DNA of 21,313 nucleotides. Origin: Bacteroidales bacterium (GTDB taxonomy: Bacteria > Bacteroidota > Bacteroidia > Bacteroidales > VadinHA17). The notes below the pieces were generated by a model. That model saw nothing but the letters and a program-made list of their open reading frames with translations, searched no databases and was not told the DNA's origin. The stretch covers positions 1 through 21,313 of the forward strand of contig JAUYBT010000015.1 in assembly GCA_030692905.1 (NCBI GenBank). The letters are read 5' to 3'. Positions within the stretch are counted from its first letter, which is position 1; the number at the start of each line of letters is the position of its first letter. The translations under genes were made by a program, and so were the position numbers. This document shows positions 14,620 through 21,313 of the stretch, in pieces.

Positions 14620-17600
14620 TTAAAACTTTAAATCAACGCCAAAAGTGAAAGTCCTTAGCATTGGAAAATCCCCGATTGTGGTACTGTTTTCAGGATCATA
14701 TCCTGTCCACTTCGTCCAGGTAAAAATATTTTTTCCGCTAACGTAAAAACGTAATCCCTGTAAATGGATTTTTTCTAATGTTGCTTTGTCGAATATGTAG
14801 GCTAAATTAACATCCTGAAGCTTTACAAAACTTCGGTCTTCCAGATAGGGATGACTACGGTTTGGCATATAATTTATTCTGGAAAATTCATTCGATGGAT
14901 TTTCAGGTGTCCAGTACGGCACATCTTGTATGTTTAATCTTTCTGTCCATGTTGACATAGCGTTATTAACATCATGCATAGCTATATTATTCCCCACATA
15001 ATAATTATCTTTTCCTCCACCCTGAATAGAGCTAATTAATAGATATAATGAAAAACTTTTGTATCTCAATGTATTAGCAATACTAAAGGTGTAGTTCGGC
15101 AATCTTGATCCCAGAATTGTCCGGTCTTTAGGTGTTAATTCACCGTCATTATCCGTATCAACCAGACGAAAATCACCTGGAACAAAACCACTGGGGATGT
15201 CAGTGTCGTCCAATTGATAGATACCGTTGGTTTTATAACCATAAATTACCCCCAAAGGTTTGCCGATGAACCAGGAATTGACCAGATTATCATCTTCCTT
15301 GCCATCTCCATCCATATCTTCTCCAAGTAATTCGTCAATCCGGTTTCTGTTCAAAGAAAAAACAAATCCGGTTTCCCATTCAAAATCCTTTTTTTGAATA
15401 TTCCTGGAATTCAACGCTATTTCAACCCCCTGATTATGAACTTTTCCTATGTTCGTCCAAACCGAACTATAACCCGATGCAGCTGGGATATTTCTGTTAA
15501 GTAATATATTATAAGTATTGGAAGAATAGATATCAATGCTTCCATCCAGTCTATTATTAATTAAACCTAAATCAACACCGAGATTTATAACTTTTGTTGT
15601 TTCCCATCCAAGATCACTATTGGCCATAGATACTAAATAGGTTGTTGTAGCAGTGCTTCCCCCATCTCCAAATACATATTGAGAATTTGCTATTCTGGCT
15701 AAAGTCTGGTATCGTCCTAATGACTGATTACCGTTCGCTCCATAGGAAATTCTTGTTTTCAGCATGGTTATCCATTTTATGTTTTTCATGAAATTTTCAT
15801 TTGATGCTGTCCAGGCAAAGGCTACAGAGGGAAATGTCGCATATTTATTATTGTTGGCAAAGCCGGAAAACCCATCCTTCCTGATGGTTGCCGTAAGGGA
15901 ATATTTATTATTGTATATGTAGTTAAGCCGCGCCATATATGCAACACTATTCTGGTCCTGATAATCAGATTCAATTCGTTGTACTTTCGCCATATTCAGG
16001 TTATTATATCCCAATGCCTGATTAAAAAAATCATTTCCTTCTGCATAAGTACTTTCATATTTTTGATATTCCCGGCTATACAAAAGAGTAACATCGACAG
16101 AATGGACATCCAGGAATTCTCTGTTGTAGTTGATAATATTATCGAGGGTCCAGTCATAATTATCATAGCTTCCTTTTTGAGCACTGCCATTTAAAGTCTT
16201 ACCATTACCTGCCTGTAAAGTGTTATCCCAGAAGTTATTTACTTTTTGATTCCGAAGGTTATTTGAGTAATTCATTGTCCATTTCAAACCTTCAATAAAA
16301 GGTATATTCAATTCGCTTGAAGCAATTCCCAAAACACTTGTTCTTATATCTTTGTTATCTATAAAAGTATTCATCATCGGGTGTGGATAGATATCATCCA
16401 TTGGCAATTCTTTGTATATGCCCCGGGCTTCATCTTCCCAATATACTCCATACGGACTCAAACCGTAATTTAAACCAGCACGAACACCCGAATAATCCAT
16501 CGAAGAGAAAGCTGTCCTCAAAGAAATGGAGTACCAATCAGTAATTTTATTGGTGAAATTTGCTTTAACTGTTGTCCTTTTGAAATTATCATTTTCAACA
16601 ATTCCCTTTTGATTATAATGGGTGACTGACAGGTAATAATTTGTTTTATCAGTCTGGCCTGAAACATTTAAGTCGTAATTTTGAGTTGCTCCGGGTTTGA
16701 CTATATGATCGTACCAATCTATACTTTTCCCGTTTCTATAATTCTCAACTTCAGTAATTCCGAGATAATCCTCAATTTTAGCAGGATCAGCTTCCATTCC
16801 AACAGAGCTTCTAAAATCCAGTATCTTTTGGATATATCCGGGTCCATCCATTACAGGTACCAGATACGTAGGTACTGATATCCCGTAATATGAATTAAAA
16901 TTAAACAATGGTTTGCTGGTAGTCCCCATTTTCGTAGTGAGTATAATAACCCCATTCGATGATCTTGAGCCATAAACTGCAGCTGCACTGGCATCTTTTA
17001 AAATATCAATTTTCTTAATATCACTTACACTAAAGTCATTTAAGGAACCATTGTAAATTATCCCATCTACTACGATTAAGGGAGTATTCCCTGCTGAAAG
17101 TGAATTTATACCACGAATATCAATTGCTGGATTTTCCCCTGGCTGGTCAGGAGTAACAACATTTAACCCGGCTACACTTCCTTGCAGAGACTGCAAAACG
17201 TTGGTATTAGGAATATCCCTTGTTTTATCTGTACTTACACTGGAAACCGTTCCCGTCAGGTCTGATTTCCTGACAGAACCATACCCAATAACCACAACTT
17301 CTTCCAAACTCGCCAAAGAGGGAACTAATGTAATGTCGATAATAGTTCTCCCGGTAGCAGATACTTTCTGAGTAGTATACCCTATAAAGGAAAAGATGAG
17401 TACGGCATTATCATTTGGTATATCTATTGAGTATTCCCCGCTGGCATCAGAAATGGCACCAAAGGTTGTACCTTCGACCTGGATATTAACTCCTGGCAAT
17501 GGACTTCCGGTTTCATCGGTAACAGTACCGGTTATTTTTTGTTGTTGTAACAGTTCCCTGGGAGCTATTACAATAAGATAATTGGCCAAAATTTTATAGG

Positions 17601-17919
17601 TAAACTTGGATCCATCCAATATCTGGTTCAGGATATTGTCAAGTGGCTCAGCCACTTCATCAAGGTTTACCAGGATATTTTCAACAGCATCATCCCTGTA
17701 TAGAAATTTATAAGATGTCTGTTGCTCTACAGTACTAAACAAGTCTTTCAAGCTTCCATTTTTCAATTGAATTGTAACCTTTTCAGCCTGGGAATACCCG
17801 GTAGCGGCAAAGCTTACCAAATTGATGAATAATAAAAAAGTAGTTAGTTTCATGAAGAGGAGTAGTTTAGTCAGGTAAAAACACTTATTACCTGGTAATG
17901 GAAATTGGATTTTTTTCAT
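14620..17919 (-). CDS. susC-like: SusC/RagA-family TonB-dependent transporter with STN domain
   Basis: A 1099-residue outer-membrane importer. In order: an extended signal region to about residue 44, an STN domain (about 47-118, KVTIQLKNGSLKDLF to LIVIAP), a carboxypeptidase-regulatory-like domain (about 128-200, GTVTDETGSPLPGV), a TonB-box-like EEVVVIGYG (206-214), a plug with DIRGINSLSAGNTPLIVVDG and DASAAAVYGSRSSNGVI, and a beta-barrel ending in FTFGVDLKF. An STN domain normally signals through a FecR anti-sigma factor to an ECF sigma factor, but neither gene is present here; a LacI regulator and operators lie upstream instead. The long N-terminus before MKLTTF is typical of this subfamily, so the start at 17919 is kept. 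Confidence 0.96.
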   Translation of the reverse strand: MKKIQFPLPGNKCFYLTKLLLFMKLTTFLLFINLVSFAATGYSQAEKVTIQLKNGSLKDLFSTVEQQTSYKFLYRDDAVENILVNLDEVAEPLDNILNQILDGSKFTYKILANYLIVIAPRELLQQQKITGTVTDETGSPLPGVNIQVEGTTFGAISDASGEYSIDIPNDNAVLIFSFIGYTTQKVSATGRTIIDITLVPSLASLEEVVVIGYGSVRKSDLTGTVSSVSTDKTRDIPNTNVLQSLQGSVAGLNVVTPDQPGENPAIDIRGINSLSAGNTPLIVVDGIIYNGSLNDFSVSDIKKIDILKDASAAAVYGSRSSNGVIILTTKMGTTSKPLFNFNSYYGISVPTYLVPVMDGPGYIQKILDFRSSVGMEADPAKIEDYLGITEVENYRNGKSIDWYDHIVKPGATQNYDLNVSGQTDKTNYYLSVTHYNQKGIVENDNFKRTTVKANFTNKITDWYSISLRTAFSSMDYSGVRAGLNYGLSPYGVYWEDEARGIYKELPMDDIYPHPMMNTFIDNKDIRTSVLGIASSELNIPFIEGLKWTMNYSNNLRNQKVNNFWDNTLQAGNGKTLNGSAQKGSYDNYDWTLDNIINYNREFLDVHSVDVTLLYSREYQKYESTYAEGNDFFNQALGYNNLNMAKVQRIESDYQDQNSVAYMARLNYIYNNKYSLTATIRKDGFSGFANNNKYATFPSVAFAWTASNENFMKNIKWITMLKTRISYGANGNQSLGRYQTLARIANSQYVFGDGGSTATTTYLVSMANSDLGWETTKVINLGVDLGLINNRLDGSIDIYSSNTYNILLNRNIPAASGYSSVWTNIGKVHNQGVEIALNSRNIQKKDFEWETGFVFSLNRNRIDELLGEDMDGDGKEDDNLVNSWFIGKPLGVIYGYKTNGIYQLDDTDIPSGFVPGDFRLVDTDNDGELTPKDRTILGSRLPNYTFSIANTLRYKSFSLYLLISSIQGGGKDNYYVGNNIAMHDVNNAMSTWTERLNIQDVPYWTPENPSNEFSRINYMPNRSHPYLEDRSFVKLQDVNLAYIFDKATLEKIHLQGLRFYVSGKNIFTWTKWTGYDPENSTTIGDFPMLRTFTFGVDLKF

Positions 17920-17961
17920 AACTTTGTTGTGTTAAATGGTTAGTTTTAATTTCAGTTAGAC

Positions 17962-18004
17962 AGATAATTTATCTTGGCGAAGGATGCTGCAAACATCTTT
18001 CGCC
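17962..18004 (-). promoter_or_regulatory. Tandem inverted repeats in the susC leader
   Basis: AGATAATTTATCT (17962-17974) is a perfect 6-bp palindrome around one base. Directly next to it, GGCGAAGGATG (17976-17986) and CATCTTTCGCC (17994-18004) form an 11-bp stem with one G-T pair and a 7-base loop. Both lie 40-85 bases before the susC start, so they should be in its transcribed leader. On the plus strand the larger stem is followed by TTTTGTTTTCTTTG and could end antisense transcription, but no plus-strand gene precedes it. Confidence 0.5.
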
Positions 18005-18140
18005 TTTTGTTTTCTTTGTTTATCCCATAGGCAATCATATTAAATAGGTTCAAACATTTAATAAATATCTAGAATTAAAATTAAACAAACAAAGAAAGTG
18101 AGCCAATCAGGTAATTCATTTTATACTTATCTAACTACAC

Positions 18141-18186
18141 TTTTGATCCTGTCATACCGGTAAAATATACTTATGACAGATCAAAA
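18141..18186. promoter_or_regulatory. 15-bp dyad upstream of susC
   Basis: TTTTGATCCTGTCATA (18141-18156) and TATGACAGATCAAAA (18172-18186) are inverted copies apart from one extra C in the left arm, separated by 15 bases. Arms run TTTT to AAAA, the wrong polarity for an intrinsic terminator on either strand. The size and half-site TGTCATA suggest a binding site for a dimeric regulator other than LacI, or a leader stem. Confidence 0.5.
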
Positions 18187-18237
18187 CCATCGAAAATCCA
18201 GCATGAGAAGTCAAATATATAAAAAAATATTATAATC

Positions 18238-18251
18238 TGCAACCGATTGCA
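18238..18251. promoter_or_regulatory. LacI-type operator upstream of susC
   Basis: TGCAACCGATTGCA has arms TGCAA/TTGCA around a central CCGA, the form typical of LacI-family operators. The identical 14-mer lies next to the lacI gene at 19773-19786. It is 25 bases downstream of the DUF6807 stop and about 320 bases before the susC start. Confidence 0.75.
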
Positions 18252-18275
18252 TTAAAAATAATTAATATTAAGCAG

Positions 18276-19544
18276 TTACTGTTTTTCAATTTTAACAGTA
18301 ACCTTGGGTGGGTAAGCAAAATATTGCCATGCACTTTCAGCCTTATCTTTATCTACATGCCCATTATAAACCAGTAACCTGTATTTAAGAATGTAATTCT
18401 GCCGGGGTTTTAATAACCAGTCCATATCCTTTGTCGGACAAAAGTTTGCAAACATATCACCCCTGTTATATTGATTTTCAGGCCAGATACGCAGAGGTTC
18501 CGGGTAATTGTAATTAGTGGGAAATGACATCATCACAACACCTGCGTAATCGTCATCAATTGCTCCCTGAACAATACACCATCGGGCTTTGGAGCCGTCA
18601 GCCTCTTTTCGTGTTTTGCCTTCTGAAGTTAGAACCATACTGTTTTTATTATCCCACTTCTCAGTTGTTCTCCACCCGAAACCGGCATACCGGTATTCAA
18701 GAAGCTTAACAGGGCTCTCATAAGCAGGGGTCATCTGAAAGGTGAAATCTACAACAAAAAAATCCTTGTTATCCTGCGGACGATACACTTTTATGCTTTG
18801 CAACTCATTCATGGCTACTTTTTCTCCACCGCCCTTTTTAAACACTACATGTTCGTGTAAAGCATCAAATTCAGAAAAAACTGAACCGTCCTCAATGGAG
18901 ACGAATTTTGCAAAGCGAACAGTTCCCTGTTTTGAATTTATATTCCAGAAGTCTATTGTGTCTCCTTCATACTCTACATGAGTCCATGGATTCCAGATGC
19001 CGTAATGATGGCGATGATCGGGTGGCTGAATGCGTGTAAGTACCTGTCCGTGAGGCGACCATAAGGGATGAATAAATCCACTTCTTCTATATGCGCTATC
19101 AACACCTTTTGGAGGATAAACTGTTTTGAAATAGTACTGGAGCAGGTTCTGCTCACCCTTGTGAATGGTTAAAGTACCGTCATTTGTTGTTGCCTGAACT
19201 ACTAAAGATTGGGTTGCTCTTCCTTTAACCAGCTCGAAGAGGTGTTTTCCGGGTGATCCCTCTTCAGTTTTTACGATCCAGTACAATCTCCTGGGATCGC
19301 CCTTTTCTATCTGAAATGGAATTGCAGTCCTTTTATTTCCCTTTATCTCAAGAAGGTTTAAAATAGAATCCGGGAGATAAGTAATCTCATCAAGATTGAT
19401 ACTTACAGGAATATCCAGTCCGAAAGTTACCTTTGTAAGTTCTACCTCAAGTGTGGCAAGTTTCTGGGAATAGCTGCTTAATGTAACTATACAGAGGACA
19501 GCTATAAGTAACTTTTTTTGAAACATAACAGAAATTTTTTTCAT
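18276..19544 (-). CDS. DUF6807 (PmoA-like) exported protein, long form
   Basis: A 422-residue protein with a signal peptide (MKKISVMFQKKLLIAVLCIVTLSSYSQ). About 140 N-terminal residues absent from the shorter copies A and B form an extra domain. The DUF6807 core follows, with DHRHH (176-180), GDTIDFWN (194-201), WPEN (354-357) and LKYRLLVYNG (386-395). The three His in DHRHH are the best candidates for catalysis or metal binding. It is the first gene of the minus-strand locus, divergent from lacI, with two operator copies in the shared upstream region and one between it and susC. Function is unknown; context implies glycan catabolism outside the cytoplasm. Confidence 0.85.
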   Translation of the reverse strand: MKKISVMFQKKLLIAVLCIVTLSSYSQKLATLEVELTKVTFGLDIPVSINLDEITYLPDSILNLLEIKGNKRTAIPFQIEKGDPRRLYWIVKTEEGSPGKHLFELVKGRATQSLVVQATTNDGTLTIHKGEQNLLQYYFKTVYPPKGVDSAYRRSGFIHPLWSPHGQVLTRIQPPDHRHHYGIWNPWTHVEYEGDTIDFWNINSKQGTVRFAKFVSIEDGSVFSEFDALHEHVVFKKGGGEKVAMNELQSIKVYRPQDNKDFFVVDFTFQMTPAYESPVKLLEYRYAGFGWRTTEKWDNKNSMVLTSEGKTRKEADGSKARWCIVQGAIDDDYAGVVMMSFPTNYNYPEPLRIWPENQYNRGDMFANFCPTKDMDWLLKPRQNYILKYRLLVYNGHVDKDKAESAWQYFAYPPKVTVKIEKQ

Positions 19545-19749
19545 TGTCCGGGTTTAATTAATTTGTATAAGTACTGATTGTGAGCTATTTTACTTTAAAA
19601 CGATTCAGAATTTTACAGCTACCCAGTAAGTTTTTTTTGGTTGAAGGTTCTGGTCAAACAGCAAAGGATATTTCTTGCCGAAACTACTCTTTTTTGTTTT
19701 AGAGCCAGATATAGATCAACCTGATAAAAGTAATTAAATTTAATAATAT

Positions 19750-19763
19750 TGCAATCGGTTGAA
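19750..19763. promoter_or_regulatory. LacI-type operator, inverted near-copy
   Basis: TGCAATCGGTTGAA is the reverse-complement form of the TGCAACCGATTGCA operator with the last two bases changed. Its core GCAATCGGTTG is a perfect inverse of CAACCGATTGC at 19774-19784, with centres 23 bases apart, about two helical turns. Confidence 0.65.
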
Positions 19764-19772
19764 ATTATTAAA

Positions 19773-19786
19773 TGCAACCGATTGCA
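19773..19786. promoter_or_regulatory. LacI-type operator at the lacI promoter
   Basis: TGCAACCGATTGCA, identical to the site at 18238-18251, lies 66 bases before the lacI start in the region shared with the divergent DUF6807 gene. An ATG at 19772 overlaps it, which argues against that ATG as the lacI start. Confidence 0.75.
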
Positions 19787-19826
19787 GATATATTATATTT
19801 TTATTTCACAATCTCTCTTTTTGTTC

Positions 19827-19834
19827 TATTTTTG
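19827..19834 (+). promoter_or_regulatory. Possible Bacteroidota -7 element of lacI
   Basis: TATTTTTG fits the TAnnTTTG consensus, 18 bases before the ATG at 19853. No convincing -33 TTG at the right distance was found, so support is weak. Confidence 0.3.
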
Positions 19835-19852
19835 TTAATAATCAGATCTAAG

Positions 19853-20884
19853 ATGAAAAGCAACAAAGATGTTACCATTTATGATGTGGCAAACGCCCTT
19901 AAAATTTCACCATCAACAGTAAGCAGGGGACTGAAAGATCATCCGCATATCCGTAAGGAAACAATAAAGAAAATCAAGGCTACAGCGCATGAAATGGGGT
20001 ATCAGCGGAACAAATTTGCCAGTAATCTCCGGCAAAAACATACAAATACAATAGGAGTAGTTGTTCCTAAACTTAACAGTTATTTCATGGCAACAGTCAT
20101 TGCCGGCATGGAAAAAGTTACCAACCAGCATGGTTATGGATTGATTATAAGTCAGTCGCAGGAGTCAGGAAAGCAGGAGATCTCATGTGTTACCACTCTC
20201 TTCAACAGCCGGGTAGATGGGTTATTGGTATCACTGGCATTTGATACAAAAAACATAGATCATTTTAATGTTTTATTGAATAAGAATATTCCGGTTGTTT
20301 TTTTCGACCGTGTTTCGGAATGTAGTGGTTGCATGAGTGTAGTGATCGATAATTATAAGGCAGGGTATGAAGCAACATATCATTTAATTGATCAGGGATG
20401 CAAGCGGATTGTCCATCTCACCGGAAACCTTTTGCGAAATGTTTATGCTGATCGTTTCCGGGGCTATAAGCAAGCCCTTGCCGACAATGGAATTCTTTTT
20501 GATCAGAAGATGGTAATAATAAGCGACTTGAACGAACAGGCTGGTATTGACACTGCAAAAAAGATTCTTAATATGAAGTCGCGACCCGACGGCATATTCA
20601 CTGCTAATGACACCTCGGCTGTGGCAACAATTGTTGAGTTAGGAAAGGCAGGCATAAAAATACCTGACGAAATTGCCGTTGTAGGCTTCAATAATGAACC
20701 AATCAGCAAAGTGGTTCAGCCTAATCTTACGACAGTTGATTACCCCGCCAGGGAGATCGGTGAAATTGCTGCCACATCACTTATCAATAAATTAACGAGT
20801 TCACGGTCAGATAATTTAAGCATCATTGTTTTAAAGCATAGCCTTATTGTTCGCGAATCGTCATTAAAAAACAAGAAATCATAA
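19853..20884 (+). CDS. LacI-family transcriptional regulator
   Basis: A 343-residue regulator of normal family length. The helix-turn-helix reads VTIYDVANALKISPSTVSRGL (7-27), followed by the hinge, NTIGVVVPKLNSYFMATVIAGME at the start of the periplasmic-binding-protein-like sensor domain, and the C-terminal DEIAVVGFNNEPIS and LTTVDYP motifs. The frame is open from 19772, but that would add a hydrophobic leader and start inside an operator; the ATG at 19853 gives the standard N-terminus and is chosen. Identical palindromes near this gene and near susC suggest that it represses itself, the divergent DUF6807 gene and susC until a sugar is bound. The xylulokinase gene 34 bases downstream makes xylose or a xylooligosaccharide a reasonable inducer guess. 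Confidence 0.93.
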   Translation: MKSNKDVTIYDVANALKISPSTVSRGLKDHPHIRKETIKKIKATAHEMGYQRNKFASNLRQKHTNTIGVVVPKLNSYFMATVIAGMEKVTNQHGYGLIISQSQESGKQEISCVTTLFNSRVDGLLVSLAFDTKNIDHFNVLLNKNIPVVFFDRVSECSGCMSVVIDNYKAGYEATYHLIDQGCKRIVHLTGNLLRNVYADRFRGYKQALADNGILFDQKMVIISDLNEQAGIDTAKKILNMKSRPDGIFTANDTSAVATIVELGKAGIKIPDEIAVVGFNNEPISKVVQPNLTTVDYPAREIGEIAATSLINKLTSSRSDNLSIIVLKHSLIVRESSLKNKKS

Positions 20885-20918
20885 AAGATAGTAAAATGGT
20901 CACAAAAAACTTGATAAT

Positions 20919-21313
20919 ATGTTATTACTTGGAATAGATTTAGGAAGCTCTTCCGTTAAGGCTTCAGTAATTGATGGTGATTCGGGCAAATGTCTGGCAA
21001 CAGCATTTTATCCTTCTGATGAAATGAAGATCATTGCCCTGAAACCAGGCTGGGCAGAACAGGATACTGAGATATGGTGGACAAATCTTAAAGCAGCAAT
21101 TGTCACCTGTACAGGAAAACTGGGACAGAAAAAAGATGATATTGGTGCGATAGGGATTTCTTACCAGATGCACGGACTTGTTACAGTTGACATTAATAAT
21201 AAAGTACTGCGTCCTTCAATAATCTGGTGCGACAGCAGGGCAACAGGATACGGTGAAAAAGCATTTAACTCTCTGGGTAAGGATTACTGTCTTTCACGCC
21301 TGCTTAATTCTCC
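20919..21313 (+). CDS. xylB: Xylulokinase (FGGY carbohydrate kinase), N-terminal part
   Basis: The ATG at 20919 opens a frame that runs off the window end without a stop (131 full codons). The start MLLLGIDLGSSSVKASV is the FGGY phosphate-binding motif. GWAEQDTEIWW, then GISYQMHGLV and IIWCDSRA are the xylulokinase pattern; glycerol kinases differ at these positions. The enzyme phosphorylates D-xylulose with ATP in the cytoplasm to give xylulose 5-phosphate. It lies 34 bases after the lacI stop and is probably cotranscribed with it. No xylose isomerase is seen, but it may follow beyond the window. Another pentulose kinase specificity cannot be ruled out from this part alone. Confidence 0.85.
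   Translation, partial: MLLLGIDLGSSSVKASVIDGDSGKCLATAFYPSDEMKIIALKPGWAEQDTEIWWTNLKAAIVTCTGKLGQKKDDIGAIGISYQMHGLVTVDINNKVLRPSIIWCDSRATGYGEKAFNSLGKDYCLSRLLNS

Noticed and set aside
17976..18020. Hairpin plus T-run as a rho-independent terminator for a plus-strand gene
   Set aside because: No plus-strand gene lies upstream of it in the region; the only coding DNA there is susC on the opposite strand.
19772..19852. N-terminal extension of the LacI regulator as a membrane-anchored form
   Set aside because: The upstream ATG lies inside a conserved operator and the hydrophobic stretch is AT-rich promoter DNA; the ATG at 19853 gives a standard LacI N-terminus.
1..21313. CRISPR arrays, rRNA or tRNA genes, complete insertion sequences
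   Set aside because: I saw no regular spacer-repeat array, no rRNA-like sequence, no complete tRNA fold and no intact transposase with terminal repeats.

Overview
The window looks like a chromosomal stretch from a Bacteroidota bacterium, probably a polysaccharide-degrading member of the Bacteroidales/Marinilabiliales type. The evidence is a SusC/SusD pair, a SusC with an N-terminal STN domain, lipoprotein signals, AT-rich intergenic DNA and a matching gene repertoire. The genus is not determined. Most of the window is a carbohydrate-utilisation locus with a xylan or glucuronoxylan flavour.

Layout. (1) 1-2669, plus strand: the C-terminal part of a GH3 glycosidase (beta-xylosidase-like) and a CE15 glucuronoyl esterase. 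(2) 2794-5096, minus: an exported Gfo/Idh/MocA oxidoreductase followed by a DUF6807 protein (cassette copy A). (3) 5097-8855: a patchwork holding a frameshifted transposase remnant, a third Gfo/Idh/MocA oxidoreductase on the plus strand, the C-terminal stump of an FAD-dependent oxidoreductase, a bicupin gene on the minus strand and an IS4-like transposase fragment. (4) 8856-11178, minus: a second oxidoreductase + DUF6807 pair (copy B), clearly paralogous to copy A. (5) 11353-19544, minus: in transcription order, a larger DUF6807 protein, SusC, SusD and a Ser-type sulfatase, continuing into copy B. (6) 19750-21313, plus: a LacI-family regulator and the start of a xylulokinase gene.

How the genes fit together. 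SusC/SusD import an oligosaccharide. The sulfatase, CE15 esterase and GH3 enzyme remove sulfate, uronoyl-ester and xylose-type groups. Xylulokinase feeds xylulose into central metabolism. Three exported oxidoreductases, three DUF6807 proteins and a bicupin suggest an additional redox-based step on the sugar outside the cytoplasm; this is inference. The minus-strand SusCD run contains no glycoside hydrolase or polysaccharide lyase.

Regulation. An identical 14-bp operator-like palindrome, TGCAACCGATTGCA, occurs upstream of susC and upstream of the lacI gene. A near-copy in inverted orientation lies next to the lacI-proximal site. This points to LacI-type control of susC, of the divergent DUF6807 gene and of the regulator itself. 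The susC leader also holds a 15-bp dyad and a strong hairpin that no coding feature explains.
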